Shown: positions 1 through 9,696 of the stretch, piece after piece
How positions within the stretch are numbered: position 1 is the first letter of the stretch
Layout: each line of letters starts with the position of its first letter
NCBI RefSeq assembly: GCF_007993935.1
Contig: NZ_VITY01000006.1
Span: forward strand, 389,627-453,626
From: Bradyrhizobium macuxiense
GTDB taxonomy: Bacteria; Pseudomonadota; Alphaproteobacteria; Rhizobiales; Xanthobacteraceae
Reading direction: 5' to 3'
Length of the DNA: 64,000 bases
The notes under the pieces: model-generated
The model's input: only the letters and a program-made list of their open reading frames with translations
Databases searched by the model: none
What the model was told of the DNA's origin: nothing
Made by a program: the position numbers and the translations under genes

Positions 1-672
1 GTCGTGCACTGCCGTCCCGGCGCATTCCTGATCGAGCGCAGCCATCTGCCCTACGAATTCAGCCATCAGGATCCAACGGCGCTGTGGTGCCTGAAGATCC
101 CGAGCGCGGTGCTGCGCGGCCGCATTTCGCGGCCCGAACGCCTCGCCACCCTGCAATTCGACGCCAGCCGCAGCGTCGGCGCGCTGTTCGTCGACACGCT
201 GCGGCTCTCCGGTGAGCGGATCGAGGAAATGGACGAGACGGCGCGCACGCTGATGGGCAAGCACCTGATCGAGCTGCTCGCAATGGCCATCGAATCCGAC
301 GACCGCGTGCTGACCGGCCACTCGTCCTCGGTACGTAACGGCCACCTGCTGCGCTGCGAGCAGTTCATCCGTGCCCGCCTCGACGACATGCGGCTCACCC
401 CGCAGATGATCGCCGACGGCTGCGGCATCTCGCTGCGCTATCTGCACCAGATCTTCGAAGGCGAGGGGCTGACCGTCTGCGCCTATATCCGCAACCAGCG
501 GCTGGCGATGTGCGATGCCCTGCTGCGCGATGCGGGCTGCCGCAAGAGCATCTCGGAAATCGCCTATCAATGGGGCTTTGCCGACCAGGCGCAATTCAGC
601 CGCAACTATCGCGGCCGGTTCGGCTGCACCCCGAGCGAAGCGCGCGCCACCTCTCGCGCCGCCAACGCCTGA
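1..672 (+). CDS. AraC family transcriptional regulator, 5'-truncated by window edge
   Basis: The frame is open from base 1, so the true start lies upstream; the GTG at 4 is only an internal codon. The first ~120 residues resemble the end of an AraC-binding-like (cupin) sensor domain. The last ~100 residues form an AraC/XylS DNA-binding domain with two helix-turn-helices: one around LTPQMIADGCGIS, the second ending in the family signature region WGFADQAQFSRNYRGRFGCT. It lies 188 bp upstream of the hydantoinase-importer-hydroxylase operon on the same strand, so it is a likely local activator responding to that operon's substrate. The ligand cannot be read from sequence. The family call is firm; the regulatory target is inference. 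Confidence 0.9.
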   Translation, partial: VVHCRPGAFLIERSHLPYEFSHQDPTALWCLKIPSAVLRGRISRPERLATLQFDASRSVGALFVDTLRLSGERIEEMDETARTLMGKHLIELLAMAIESDDRVLTGHSSSVRNGHLLRCEQFIRARLDDMRLTPQMIADGCGISLRYLHQIFEGEGLTVCAYIRNQRLAMCDALLRDAGCRKSISEIAYQWGFADQAQFSRNYRGRFGCTPSEARATSRAANA

Positions 673-860
673 CGACACCACGACCGCATCGGCCTGATCG
701 TTTCCTGGGCAGCCGTCTTTGGCAGCCCGCCGCCGTCCGCGGCACGCACCCCCCGCCATACGGTTCGCTCTCTCGCACAAATCTTCCTGCGCTCAGCGTC
801 AAGAAGGCGGGCCGCCGCTCTGCCTAAGATCGGCGAAACGCTTGTTCGAAAGGAAGACGC

Positions 861-2888
861 ATGGTGCAGGACCTTCGTGTGGCTGTCGATGTTGGGGGCA
901 CGTTCACCGACATCTGCATTATGGACGAGACGACCGGTCTCATCCGCATCGAGAAGACCTCCTCCACGCGCGATCCGATCGAAGGGATCATGGGCGGCGT
1001 GTCCAAAGCCGGGATCGATCTGTCCAGGGTGGCGCTGTTCTCGCACGGCACGACGGTTGCCACCAACGCGCTGATCACGCGCCGCCTGCCCCGCACCGCC
1101 GTGGTGACGACCAAGGGGTTCCGCGACGTCATCGAAATCCGGCGCGCCAACAAGGAGGACCTCTGGGACACCTACAAGGACGTCGTGCGACCCTACGTGC
1201 CGCGGCGCGATCGCCTGACCGTGCCCGAGCGCGTCGATGCCGGCGGCAAGGTGATCGAACCGCTCGACGTCGAAGCCGCGCGCGAGGTGGCCCGCATCCT
1301 CAAGCGCCGCGGCGTCGCCGCCGTCGCGATCTGTTTCATGAACGCCTATCTCAACGGCGCCAATGAGCGCGCCATGCGCGACATCCTGCTGGCCGAAATG
1401 CCCGACATTCCGGTGTCGATCTCCTCGCAGGTGCTTCCCGAGATCTTCGAGCATGAGCGCTTCTCGACGACGGTCGCCAATGCCGTCGTGAGCCCGGTCG
1501 TCGTCAACTACACGAGCCGGCTCGGCGATCGCCTCGCCCACGAGGGCTACACCCGCGATCTCTTGTTGCTGCACACCGGCGGCGGGGTGATGACGCCGGC
1601 GAGCGTCAAGGATTTCGCGGCCCGCCTCGCCGGCTCCGGGATCGCCGCCGGCGCCATCGCCAGCCGCTATATCGCCGGCCTCTGCGGCTTTCCCAATTCG
1701 ATCGGCCTCGACATGGGCGGCACGTCCACCGACGTGTCGCTCGCCTATGAGGGCCACTCGCGCGTCACCAAGGACTGGCACATCGAATTCGGCTATCCGA
1801 TCCGCTTCGCCTCGATCGAGGTGCTCACGATCGGCGCCGGCGGCGGCTCGCTGGCCTGGACCGACCCGGCCGGCTCCCTGCGCAACGGCCCGCAATCGGC
1901 CGGCGCCCACCCGGGACCGGCCTGCTACGGCAACGGCAACACCCAGCCGACCAACACCGACGCCAACGCGACGCTGGGCCGGCTCGGCACCGACCTTGCC
2001 GGCGGCAAGGTGAAGCTCGACCCCGAGCTGGCGCGGCAGGCCGTCGAGAGCGGCGTCGCCAAGCCGTTCGGCCTCGGCCTGCATGAGGCGGCGGACGCGA
2101 TCGTCAAGGTCGCCAACGCCAACATGTCGGACGCGGTGCGGCTGATCTCGATCAGCCGCGGCTACGATCCGCGCGACTTCGCGCTGGTGGCGTTCGGCGG
2201 CGCCGGCGCGCTGCATGGCGTCGACGTCGCGCGCGAGCTGTCGATTCCGGTCGTGATCGTGCCGCCGAATCCCGGCGTGACCTCCGCGCTCGGATGCCTG
2301 CTCGTCGACATGCAGCACGATTTCTCGCAGAGCTGCATGGTCGACGCGGCCGACGCCGACGCTGCCGAAATCGAGGCACAGTTCGCCGAACTCGAGAAGG
2401 CCGCGCTCGCGCGTCTCACCCATGAGGGCGTCGCGCAGAACGACATCGTGCTGCAGCGCTCGATCGACATGATGTATCGCGGCCAGTGGCGTTCACTTGC
2501 TGTGAATGCGCCGCAGCCGATCGGCGCGATCGCCGACCTGGTGCAGAGCTTCCACGCCGAGCACCAGCGCGAATACAATTTCCGCCGCGACAGTGCACCG
2601 GTCAGCTTCTTCCGCCTCAACCTGAAGGCGGTCGGTGTGGTTCCCAAGGCCGAATTTGCCGTTCACGCGCCGACCGGTGTTAGCCCCGCGCCGGTTGGCC
2701 ACCGCAGGGTCTGGTTCGAAGGCAGCGGGCTCGATACGCCCGTCTATCAGCGCGACGACCTGCCCTGCGGCTTCTCCTTTCAAGGCCCCGCGATCATCGA
2801 GCAGCTCGATGCCACGACCGTCGTGCCGCCCGGCGCCGGCGCCGAGGTCGACAAATATCTCAACATCATCATTCGCGTGAAGGAGTGA
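861..2888 (+). CDS. Hydantoinase/oxoprolinase family protein, A subunit (HyuA-like)
   Basis: This 675-residue protein matches the N-methylhydantoinase A / acetophenone carboxylase alpha family. These are ATP-dependent enzymes that open cyclic amides or carboxylate ketones together with a B subunit. The N-terminal nucleotide-binding motif DVGGTFTD is at residues 10-17, and a second motif of the same fold, LDMGGTSTDVSL, is near residue 283. The ATG follows AAGGAAG at suitable spacing. The B subunit starts 3 bp downstream. Neighbouring genes for an importer and a molybdenum hydroxylase suggest an N-heterocyclic or cyclic-amide substrate, but hydantoin, oxoproline or aryl ketone cannot be told apart here. 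Confidence 0.9.
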   Translation: MVQDLRVAVDVGGTFTDICIMDETTGLIRIEKTSSTRDPIEGIMGGVSKAGIDLSRVALFSHGTTVATNALITRRLPRTAVVTTKGFRDVIEIRRANKEDLWDTYKDVVRPYVPRRDRLTVPERVDAGGKVIEPLDVEAAREVARILKRRGVAAVAICFMNAYLNGANERAMRDILLAEMPDIPVSISSQVLPEIFEHERFSTTVANAVVSPVVVNYTSRLGDRLAHEGYTRDLLLLHTGGGVMTPASVKDFAARLAGSGIAAGAIASRYIAGLCGFPNSIGLDMGGTSTDVSLAYEGHSRVTKDWHIEFGYPIRFASIEVLTIGAGGGSLAWTDPAGSLRNGPQSAGAHPGPACYGNGNTQPTNTDANATLGRLGTDLAGGKVKLDPELARQAVESGVAKPFGLGLHEAADAIVKVANANMSDAVRLISISRGYDPRDFALVAFGGAGALHGVDVARELSIPVVIVPPNPGVTSALGCLLVDMQHDFSQSCMVDAADADAAEIEAQFAELEKAALARLTHEGVAQNDIVLQRSIDMMYRGQWRSLAVNAPQPIGAIADLVQSFHAEHQREYNFRRDSAPVSFFRLNLKAVGVVPKAEFAVHAPTGVSPAPVGHRRVWFEGSGLDTPVYQRDDLPCGFSFQGPAIIEQLDATTVVPPGAGAEVDKYLNIIIRVKE

Positions 2889-2891
2889 ACC

Positions 2892-4853
2892 ATGGCCACG
2901 GCCCTCCCGCTCGATCCCGTGACCTTCGAGGTCCTGAAGAACTCCTTCATCACCAGCGTCGACCAGATGGGCGAGCAGGTCTTAAGGACCTGCTACTCCT
3001 TCGTGATCTACAACCGCGACTTCTCGAGCGCGCTGCATGACGCCAACGGCGAATGCGCCGCGCAAGGCAACCAGGATATCGCGGTCCACGTCGGCACGCT
3101 GCATTTCACCTGCAAGGACGTGATGCGCCATTTCGAGGGCGACATGCATGAAGGCGACGTCTTTGCGATCAACGATCCCTATGCCGGCGGCACGCACTTT
3201 TCCGACGTGCGGCTGATCCGCCCGATCTTTGCCGACGGCAAGATCATCGCCTTCAGCCAGTCCAACGGACACTGGTCGGACGTCGGCGGCAGCGTGCCGG
3301 GATCGTTCGACGTCGCCGCCCGCGAGATGTTCCGCGAGGGCCTGCGCATCACGCCGGTCCGCCTGTTCGACAAGAACGGCCTGCGCAAGGACGTTGCGCA
3401 TCTGATCGCCTCCAACACCCGCGACCCGGCCTCGATCATCGGCGACATTCAGGCGCAGGCCGAAGCCACCGCCGTGTGCGAACGCGAGATCCTGCGCCTG
3501 GTCGGCAAATACGGCCGCGACACCGTCGAGACCGGGCTTGCCGCGGTCCAGGACTATGTCGAGCGCTCGGCGCGCCAGCGCATCGCGGCGCTGCCCGACG
3601 GCGAATGGGAAACCGTCGACTTCATCGACCGCGATCCGGCCGGCGGCGAAGGCATGATCCCGATCCGCATCAAGATGACGATCAAGGGCGACCGCGCGAT
3701 CTACGACTTCACCGGCAGCCATCCGACCATCGGCTCGATCTACAACTCGGCGTTCGGCGCCACCTTCTCGGCGGTTGCGGCCGGCATGAAGACCTTCTTC
3801 CCCGATCTGCCGCTCAATTCCGGCTTCTATCGCTGCTTCGAGATCATCGCCCCCGAAGGCTCGATCGTCGATGCCAAATGGCCGATCGCGGTGACCGGCT
3901 TCCTGATGCCGTTCGAGAAGATCATGAATTCGATCTACGAAATGTGGTCGAAGCTGATGCCGGAGCGCGCGCTCGCCTGCGCCTTCAACCTCGAATATCT
4001 GCTCACCGGCGGGCTCGACGCCCGCAGCGCCGACAAGCCGATCTTCATGTTCTACGACTGGCTGCCCGGCGGCTGGGGGGGACGCAACGGCAAGGACGGC
4101 AGCAATGTCACCACCGCCTGCTTCGGCACCGGGCTGATGTCGCAGCCGGTCGAGGGCCAGGAGCGCGCCAACCCGATCCTGACCACCGAATGCGAGATCC
4201 TCACGGACTCGCCCGGCCCCGGCAAATGGCGCGGCGGCGCGGGCGTGGTGAAGACGTCGCGGATGCTGCAGGCCGAGAAGACAGTGATCTCCTATATCTG
4301 CGACCGCGAGCGCGCCATCGTGTGGGGCATCGAGGGCGGCCTGCCGTCGATGCCGCACGGCCTGACCTTGAGGCGCGCCGGCAGCGCGGCCGAGGAGCGG
4401 CTCGGTTCGATCTTCTCGGACGTTCCGATCGGCGAAGGCGACGTATTTTCGCGCCCGACCGCCGGCGGCGGCGGGTTCGGTGATCCGCTGGAACGCGATC
4501 CGAACCTCGTGATCGAGGACATCAAGGACGACTATGTCTCGGTCGAGCGCGCCGCCAAGGACTATGGCGTCGTGGTGCACACGATCGATGCCGAGCTCTG
4601 CAACTACGAGGTCGACAAGGTCGCGACCGCCGCGCTCCGCGCCAGGATCCGCTCCGAGCGCGTCGCCAATGTCCGGCTCGATCCGGAGACGGTGGCGCAG
4701 CGCTATCGCAGCGGAGAGCTCAACGCGTTCGACGTGATCCGCAAGCACGCCGTGATCCTCGACTGGGGCACCGGCGCGCTGCTTGCCGAATCCACCCGCC
4801 AGTTCCGCGAAGCGTTCGAGCGGCGCTCGGTCGCGATGTGGCAAGCCGGCTGA
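2892..4853 (+). CDS. Hydantoinase B/oxoprolinase family protein (HyuB-like)
   Basis: This 653-residue partner of the upstream HyuA-like subunit belongs to the hydantoinase B family, which forms the second catalytic subunit of ATP-dependent hydantoinases and oxoprolinases. It has the family opening around DPVTFEVLKNSF, the conserved FAINDPYAGGTHFSDV stretch in the first 110 residues, and the C-terminal glycine-rich GGGGFGDPLERDP near residue 524. The start ATG follows GAAGGAGTGAACC, a strong ribosome binding site, and lies 3 bp after the HyuA stop. About 70 residues extend past the glycine-rich signature, a tail seen in several family members. The substrate is unknown. Confidence 0.9.
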   Translation: MATALPLDPVTFEVLKNSFITSVDQMGEQVLRTCYSFVIYNRDFSSALHDANGECAAQGNQDIAVHVGTLHFTCKDVMRHFEGDMHEGDVFAINDPYAGGTHFSDVRLIRPIFADGKIIAFSQSNGHWSDVGGSVPGSFDVAAREMFREGLRITPVRLFDKNGLRKDVAHLIASNTRDPASIIGDIQAQAEATAVCEREILRLVGKYGRDTVETGLAAVQDYVERSARQRIAALPDGEWETVDFIDRDPAGGEGMIPIRIKMTIKGDRAIYDFTGSHPTIGSIYNSAFGATFSAVAAGMKTFFPDLPLNSGFYRCFEIIAPEGSIVDAKWPIAVTGFLMPFEKIMNSIYEMWSKLMPERALACAFNLEYLLTGGLDARSADKPIFMFYDWLPGGWGGRNGKDGSNVTTACFGTGLMSQPVEGQERANPILTTECEILTDSPGPGKWRGGAGVVKTSRMLQAEKTVISYICDRERAIVWGIEGGLPSMPHGLTLRRAGSAAEERLGSIFSDVPIGEGDVFSRPTAGGGGFGDPLERDPNLVIEDIKDDYVSVERAAKDYGVVVHTIDAELCNYEVDKVATAALRARIRSERVANVRLDPETVAQRYRSGELNAFDVIRKHAVILDWGTGALLAESTRQFREAFERRSVAMWQAG

Positions 4854-4957
4854 CCGTCATCGACAGCCGCGCCGCCGGCAGACGGCGCGGCCCATCCACC
4901 AGAAGAGGACGAGAAGCCGCCGCCCTGCACTTTCATTCAAACCATGAGGATTGCGCT

Positions 4958-6064
4958 ATGACGATCTCGACGTGCCTTTCTTCCAACCGGCTGTGGCCGA
5001 TCCGCTCCGTGCTCGGCATTGCCGCCGCCCTCGCTCTTGCCAGCGCCGCCACGCCGGCGGCGGCGGGGACCGAGACGCCGTGGTTTCCAATGAAGGTCTA
5101 CGACGCGTCATCCGGCGCGCCGAAGCCTGCGGACTACACGCCGCTTCCGAAGGCCGAGAAGCCCTACAAGCTCTGCGTGCTGTTTCCGCACATGAAGGAC
5201 AGTTTCTGGGTCGCCGTTGCCTACGGCATCGTGAAGCAGGCGGAGGCGATGAACGTCAACATGAACCTCTACGAGGCCGGCGGCTATGAGAACCTCCCCA
5301 AGCAGCTGTCGCAGTTCGATGACTGCATGGCAAGCGGACCGGATGCGATCATCGTCGGTGCCATCTCCGGCGCGGGCCTCAGCAAGAAGTTCGAGGAGGC
5401 AAAGGCAAAGGGCGTGCCGGTGGTCGGCGTCACCAATCCGCTGCCGCCGAACGCGCTGCCCGCGGCCAACTATGTCGACTTCGTCGCGATGGGCGAGGTC
5501 ACCGGCGCCGGTCTGCTGGCGCAGGCCAAGCCCGCCGACAAGCTCAACATCGTCACGTTCCCCGGCCCGGCCGGCTCGGGCTGGGCTGAGTCGTTCAACG
5601 AGGGCTTCAAGAAGGCGATCGCCAAGAATCCGAACGCCAAGATTCTCGCTGAGAAATTCGGCGACTCCGGCGTCGCCGTGCAGCTTCAGCTGATCCAGGA
5701 CGCGCTGCAGGCCTATCCCGCCATGAACGTGATCTGGGGCACCGCCCCCACCGCCGAAGCGGCCATCGGCGCCGTTGCCGAGGCCGGCCGAAGCGACCTG
5801 AAGATCGTGTCGTCCTACGAGAACCAGGCCATGCTCGACGCGCTGAACCGCGGCGACATCCTCGCCTTCGCAACCCAATATCCCGTCGGCGAAGGCGCGA
5901 TCGCGATCGACCAGGCGGTGCGTCTCATCGAGAAGAAGCCCGTCATGAGCCTCGTCCAACCGGTGGCCACCGTCATCGACAAGACCACCGTGCCGAAATT
6001 GCAGATGGATCTCGTGTTGGCGCCTGCAAGCTGGACGCCGGTCTATTCGGTCAAGGCCAAGTAG
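4958..6064 (+). CDS. Periplasmic substrate-binding protein, TorT/RbsB-like
   Basis: This 368-residue periplasmic binding protein has a signal peptide ending near TPAAAG at about residue 37. It has a type I periplasmic-binding (ribose-binding-like) fold. The body resembles TorT, the TMAO-sensing periplasmic protein: WFPMKVYDA, then KLCVLFPHMKDSFWVAVAYG, LYEAGGYENLPKQ and AEAAIGAVAEAG. An in-frame start at 4838 exists, but the ATG at 4958 is preferred because GAGGA precedes it and a typical signal peptide follows. It sits upstream of an ABC ATPase and two permeases, so import is the likely role, though a TorT-like sensory role is possible. A strong hairpin follows the stop codon. Confidence 0.87.
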   Translation: MTISTCLSSNRLWPIRSVLGIAAALALASAATPAAAGTETPWFPMKVYDASSGAPKPADYTPLPKAEKPYKLCVLFPHMKDSFWVAVAYGIVKQAEAMNVNMNLYEAGGYENLPKQLSQFDDCMASGPDAIIVGAISGAGLSKKFEEAKAKGVPVVGVTNPLPPNALPAANYVDFVAMGEVTGAGLLAQAKPADKLNIVTFPGPAGSGWAESFNEGFKKAIAKNPNAKILAEKFGDSGVAVQLQLIQDALQAYPAMNVIWGTAPTAEAAIGAVAEAGRSDLKIVSSYENQAMLDALNRGDILAFATQYPVGEGAIAIDQAVRLIEKKPVMSLVQPVATVIDKTTVPKLQMDLVLAPASWTPVYSVKAK

Positions 6065-6089
6065 GCATGGCAAGTAGGCCGAACGGTCG

Positions 6090-6112
6090 GGGCGGGAGCG
6101 AGGCTCCCGCCC
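6090..6112 (+). promoter_or_regulatory. Intercistronic GC hairpin between binding-protein and ATPase genes
   Basis: A perfect 10-bp stem, GGGCGGGAGC with GCTCCCGCCC, encloses a 3-nt GAG loop. It lies 25 bp after the binding-protein stop and before the ATPase start at 6139. There is no U-tract, so it is not a canonical terminator. Such hairpins are known to stabilise or partly insulate the upstream binding-protein mRNA. It also argues against an ATPase start at 6067, which would put the hairpin inside the gene. Confidence 0.7.
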
Positions 6113-6138
6113 GCTTGCTCACGGCCACGGAGACGCGG

Positions 6139-7677
6139 ATGAACGTCGAGATCGATTCGAAGCCGGCCACGCCCCTGCTTCAGTTGCGCGGGATCTCGAA
6201 GCGATTCACCGGCGTCCGGGCGCTCGATCGCATCGATCTCGATGTCCGTGCCGGCGAACTTCACGTCCTGTTCGGCGAGAACGGCGCCGGCAAGTCGACG
6301 CTGATCAATGTCGTCTCGGGTACGTTTCCACCCGACGAAGGCACCTTTCATTTCGGCGGCGAGGAGATCCACCACCTGACGCCGCAGCGCGCGCGCGAGA
6401 TCGGCATCAGCCCGGTGTTTCAGGAGTTCTCGCTGATCCCGAGCCTCACAGTGGAAGAGAACCTGTTCCTTGGCCGCGAGGTCACGCGCGGCGGCGTGCT
6501 GCATTCGCGCGAGATGCGCAAGCGCGCCAGCGCGCTGATCGACGAGCTCGGCTTCGATCTCGATCCCGCGCAGCGGATCGACGACCTGTCCCGTGCCCAT
6601 CAGCAGATGGCCGAGATCGCCAAGGCCCTGCTCGGCCGCGTCCGCCTTCTGATCCTGGATGAGCCGACCGCTTCGTTGACCGAGCGCGAGACGGGACGGC
6701 TGTTCGAGCTGATCGCGCGCCTGAAGAGCCAGAATGTCGGGCTGATCTACGTCTCGCATCGCATGCGCGAAATCCGCGCGCTGGCCGACCGCGTGACCGT
6801 GCTGCGCGACGGCCGTCACATCCGGACCCTCGACGCCGCCACGTCGACGGACGGCGAGCTGGTGGAATTGATGACCGGCCGCACCATTGACCTGCTGTTC
6901 CCGACCATCACCCACCAGCCGGACAAAGTGATGGTCGAGGTCGAGAACCTGACGCTCGCCGACGGCAGCGTGAGAGACGTCAACTTCCATGCCCGATCAG
7001 GCGAGATCACCGGCATCGCGGGCCTCGTCGGCTGCGGCAAGTCGGAGCTGATCCGCGCGATCTACGGCATCGAGCGCACGTCATCGGGCGTGATCCGGAT
7101 CGATGATGCGCCTTACGAATTTCCAACCCCGAGGCACAGCTTGAAGCGGGGCGTCGCCTACTTCCCCGCCAACCGGATCGCCGAAGGGCTCGCGCTGTCC
7201 CGTCCGATCCGCGAGAACGCGTCGATGACCGGGCTCGACCTGCCCGCCTTCGCCCGCTTCGGCGTATTGCGGCAGGCCGCCGAACGCGTGACGATCGCGG
7301 GCATCATGGAGCAGCTGCAGCTCAGGCCGCCGAACATCGAACGCAGCGCCGGCGCCCTGTCGGGCGGCAACCGCCAGAAGGTGATGCTGGGACGCGCGCT
7401 GACGCGCGAGCTGACCGTGTTCCTGTTCGACGAGCCGAGCGTCGGCATTGATGTCGGCGCCAAGCTCGAGGTCTACGAGTTCATGAAGCGCCTCGTCGAG
7501 ACCGGCGCCGCCGTGATCGTGGTGTCTTCCGAACTGCCCGAGGTGCTGGCGCTATCGAACCGGCTCTACGTCATGCATCAGGGCCGCATCGCCGCCGAGT
7601 TGACCGGCGCCGAGAGGACCGAACAGAATGTGCTTTCGAGCTTCTTCCGCGAGCATCTCACCGCGGAGGTTGCATGA
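6139..7677 (+). CDS. Sugar-type ABC transporter ATP-binding protein (RbsA/MglA type, two NBDs)
   Basis: This 512-residue ATPase has two nucleotide-binding domains in tandem, as in RbsA and MglA. NBD1 has Walker A GENGAGKST near residue 48 and Walker B LLILDEPTASL, but an unusual signature, LSRAHQQ. NBD2 has a degenerate Walker A, GLVGCGKSEL, near 295, the signature LSGGNRQKV near 407 and FLFDEPSVGIDVG. It energises import through the two downstream permeases. The ATG at 6139 has GGAG 6 nt upstream; a frame-matched start at 6067 would span the hairpin and has no clear ribosome site. The stop overlaps the next start by 4 nt. The transported ligand is unknown, and a nucleobase or heterocycle is as likely as a sugar given the neighbours. 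Confidence 0.92.
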   Translation: MNVEIDSKPATPLLQLRGISKRFTGVRALDRIDLDVRAGELHVLFGENGAGKSTLINVVSGTFPPDEGTFHFGGEEIHHLTPQRAREIGISPVFQEFSLIPSLTVEENLFLGREVTRGGVLHSREMRKRASALIDELGFDLDPAQRIDDLSRAHQQMAEIAKALLGRVRLLILDEPTASLTERETGRLFELIARLKSQNVGLIYVSHRMREIRALADRVTVLRDGRHIRTLDAATSTDGELVELMTGRTIDLLFPTITHQPDKVMVEVENLTLADGSVRDVNFHARSGEITGIAGLVGCGKSELIRAIYGIERTSSGVIRIDDAPYEFPTPRHSLKRGVAYFPANRIAEGLALSRPIRENASMTGLDLPAFARFGVLRQAAERVTIAGIMEQLQLRPPNIERSAGALSGGNRQKVMLGRALTRELTVFLFDEPSVGIDVGAKLEVYEFMKRLVETGAAVIVVSSELPEVLALSNRLYVMHQGRIAAELTGAERTEQNVLSSFFREHLTAEVA

Positions 7678-8690
7678 ACACGGCCCTGGTCGCCGCAGCG
7701 CCGCGGCACGCGATCAGCCTGCGGTCGATCGCAGGCCGGATCGGGCTGCTGCCAGCTCTGCTTGTGCTGCTCGTGGCCGGCATGTCGGCGGTCGATGCGC
7801 AGTTCTATGGCCTCATCAACGTCCTCAACATCCTGCGCAACGCCTCGCTGCTGGCAATCGTCGCCTGCGGCCAGGCACTGGTCATCATCGCGGGCGGCTT
7901 CGATCTCTCGGTCGGTGCGGTGGTCGCGCTTGCCAGCGTCGTCACCGCAAAAGCCATGGCTGCGACCGCCGCCGCGTTTCCCGGCAACAACGCCCTGATC
8001 ATTGCAAGCGGTGTCGCGGCCGGGCTCGGATCCGGGGCCGTGGTCGGGCTCGTCAACGGCTTCTGTGTGGCAAGGCTCAAGGTCTCCGGCTTCGTGGTGA
8101 CGCTGGGCACGATGTCCGCCACCGCCGGTGTTGGCCTCATGATCACCAACGGCATCCCGGTTTACGGGATGCCCGAGATCTTCGTGAAGGGCTTCGGCCG
8201 CGCCCAGGCGCTCGGTCTGCCGACCGCCGCCCACATCGCCCTGATCGTGATCCTGGTGATGGTGTTTGCACAGCGGCGCACGCTGTTCGGCCGTTACGTC
8301 TACGCGATCGGCGGCAATGTCGATGCGGCGGTGGTGTCGGGCGTGACCATCCAGCGTCATATCGTCGGCACCTACGTCGTATCGAGCGTCCTTGCGGCAT
8401 TGACCGGCATTCTGCTGACCGCGCAGGTCGGCTCCGGCCAGGCCAGCTTCGGCGGCGACCGGATGATGCTGCAATCGATCGCCGCCGCCGTGATCGGCGG
8501 CGTCAGCCTGCGCGGCGGCGTCGGGCGCATCGAGATCGTCGCCATCAGCGCACTGTTCCTGACCATCCTCGGCAACGCGCTCAACCTCCTGCACGTCGAC
8601 TCGCGGCTTCAGCCGGTCTTCCTCGGCGTCATCATGGTCGCAGCCGTGGCGCTCGACGAACTCAGCCGACGGAGCAAGCCACGTGTCTGA
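7674..8690 (+). CDS. ABC transporter permease, RbsC-like (first of two)
   Basis: This 338-residue inner-membrane permease of the branched-chain/ribose permease family (BPD_transp_2) has multiple hydrophobic helices. It carries the family signature LVIIAGGFDLSVGAVVALASV after helix 2 and IAAAVIGGVSLRGGVG towards the C-terminus. Its start overlaps the ATPase stop (ATGA), and its end overlaps the next permease by 8 nt, so translation is coupled. Two different permease genes imply a heterodimeric channel, unlike the single RbsC homodimer of ribose importers. Confidence 0.92.
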   Translation: MNTALVAAAPRHAISLRSIAGRIGLLPALLVLLVAGMSAVDAQFYGLINVLNILRNASLLAIVACGQALVIIAGGFDLSVGAVVALASVVTAKAMAATAAAFPGNNALIIASGVAAGLGSGAVVGLVNGFCVARLKVSGFVVTLGTMSATAGVGLMITNGIPVYGMPEIFVKGFGRAQALGLPTAAHIALIVILVMVFAQRRTLFGRYVYAIGGNVDAAVVSGVTIQRHIVGTYVVSSVLAALTGILLTAQVGSGQASFGGDRMMLQSIAAAVIGGVSLRGGVGRIEIVAISALFLTILGNALNLLHVDSRLQPVFLGVIMVAAVALDELSRRSKPRV

Positions 8691-9696
8691 CCTCGAATTG
8701 ACCGTTGCCGCCAAGGACACCGACCGTCCGAAGCTCGCGCTGAGCCACCGGCTCTGGAGCGCCGTGCTGCCGGTCGCGCTGGCGCTGCTGCTGCTCGGCT
8801 TCGCCGCCGTCGACCATGGCGTGCTGTCGCCGGCCAACCTGCTCAACATCGCACAGCAGACCAGCTATCTGGCGCTGTTCGCGATGGCGCAGACCGTGGT
8901 CATCCTGACCCGCGGCTTCGACCTCGCGCTTGGCCCGACGGTGTCGATGGTCAGCGTCGGCAGCGCGCTGGCGATGGCCGGTGCGACGGCCTCGGGCCAT
9001 GGCACGGTCGCCGTGCTGCTTGCCGGGCTCAGCGCCGGCTTCGCCCTCGGTATCGCGTGCGGCCTGTTCAACGGCGTGGTCGTCGCGCTGTTCGGGGTCA
9101 ATCCGTTCGTCGCGACCCTCGGCAGCTACAATATCGCGATCGGGATCGCGACCACGCTTTCGTCCGGACGGCCGGTGCAGGGCGTGCCGGCGCCGTTCTC
9201 ACAGATCTTCTACAGCGGCAGCATCTTCGGCTTGCCGGCGGCGATTGCGATCACCGTCGCAGTCGGCCTCGGACTGCATTTGCTGTTGGCCCGCACCGTG
9301 TTCGGCCGCTCGCTCTATCTGATCGGCACCAACCCGCGCGCCGCGGCGGTCGCCGGCCTGCCGGTGAAACGCATTCTGGTCGCGACCTATGTGCTGTGCT
9401 CGGGGCTTGCCGCGCTGGGCGCAATCATGATGACGGCGCGGACCGGATCGGGTGAACCGAACCTCGGCGGCGCGCTCTCGCTGCAGGCGATTGCCGGCGC
9501 CGTGGTCGGCGGAACGAGCCTCGCCGGCGGGCGCGGCGGCGTCGGCACCGCGGTGCTCGGCGCCCTGTTCATCACCATTCTCTCCAACGGCATGAACCTC
9601 ACCCGGATCGACGGATACGTGCAGATGGTCGTGCTCGGCGCGATCGTCATCATCGGCGTGCTGCTGGATCGGCTGCGGCAGGAGCGGAGCGCATGA
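8683..9696 (+). CDS. ABC transporter permease, RbsC-like (second of two)
   Basis: This 337-residue paralogue of the upstream permease has the signatures VVILTRGFDLALGPTVSMVSV and IAGAVVGGTSLAGGRGG. It starts at a GTG that overlaps the previous gene, and its stop overlaps the next start, consistent with strict co-translation. It should pair with the upstream permease to form the membrane channel of the importer. The signature reads TRGFDLALG rather than the common GGIDLSVG, which suggests divergence towards an unusual ligand. Confidence 0.92.
   Translation: MSDLELTVAAKDTDRPKLALSHRLWSAVLPVALALLLLGFAAVDHGVLSPANLLNIAQQTSYLALFAMAQTVVILTRGFDLALGPTVSMVSVGSALAMAGATASGHGTVAVLLAGLSAGFALGIACGLFNGVVVALFGVNPFVATLGSYNIAIGIATTLSSGRPVQGVPAPFSQIFYSGSIFGLPAAIAITVAVGLGLHLLLARTVFGRSLYLIGTNPRAAAVAGLPVKRILVATYVLCSGLAALGAIMMTARTGSGEPNLGGALSLQAIAGAVVGGTSLAGGRGGVGTAVLGALFITILSNGMNLTRIDGYVQMVVLGAIVIIGVLLDRLRQERSA

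Noticed and set aside
606..2423. 605-codon minus-strand frame opposite hyuA
   Set aside because: High-GC antisense frame with no domain; hyuA on the plus strand has clear motifs.
6090..6112. Rho-independent terminator at the strong hairpin
   Set aside because: No U-tract follows, and the downstream ATPase gene is clearly part of the same operon.
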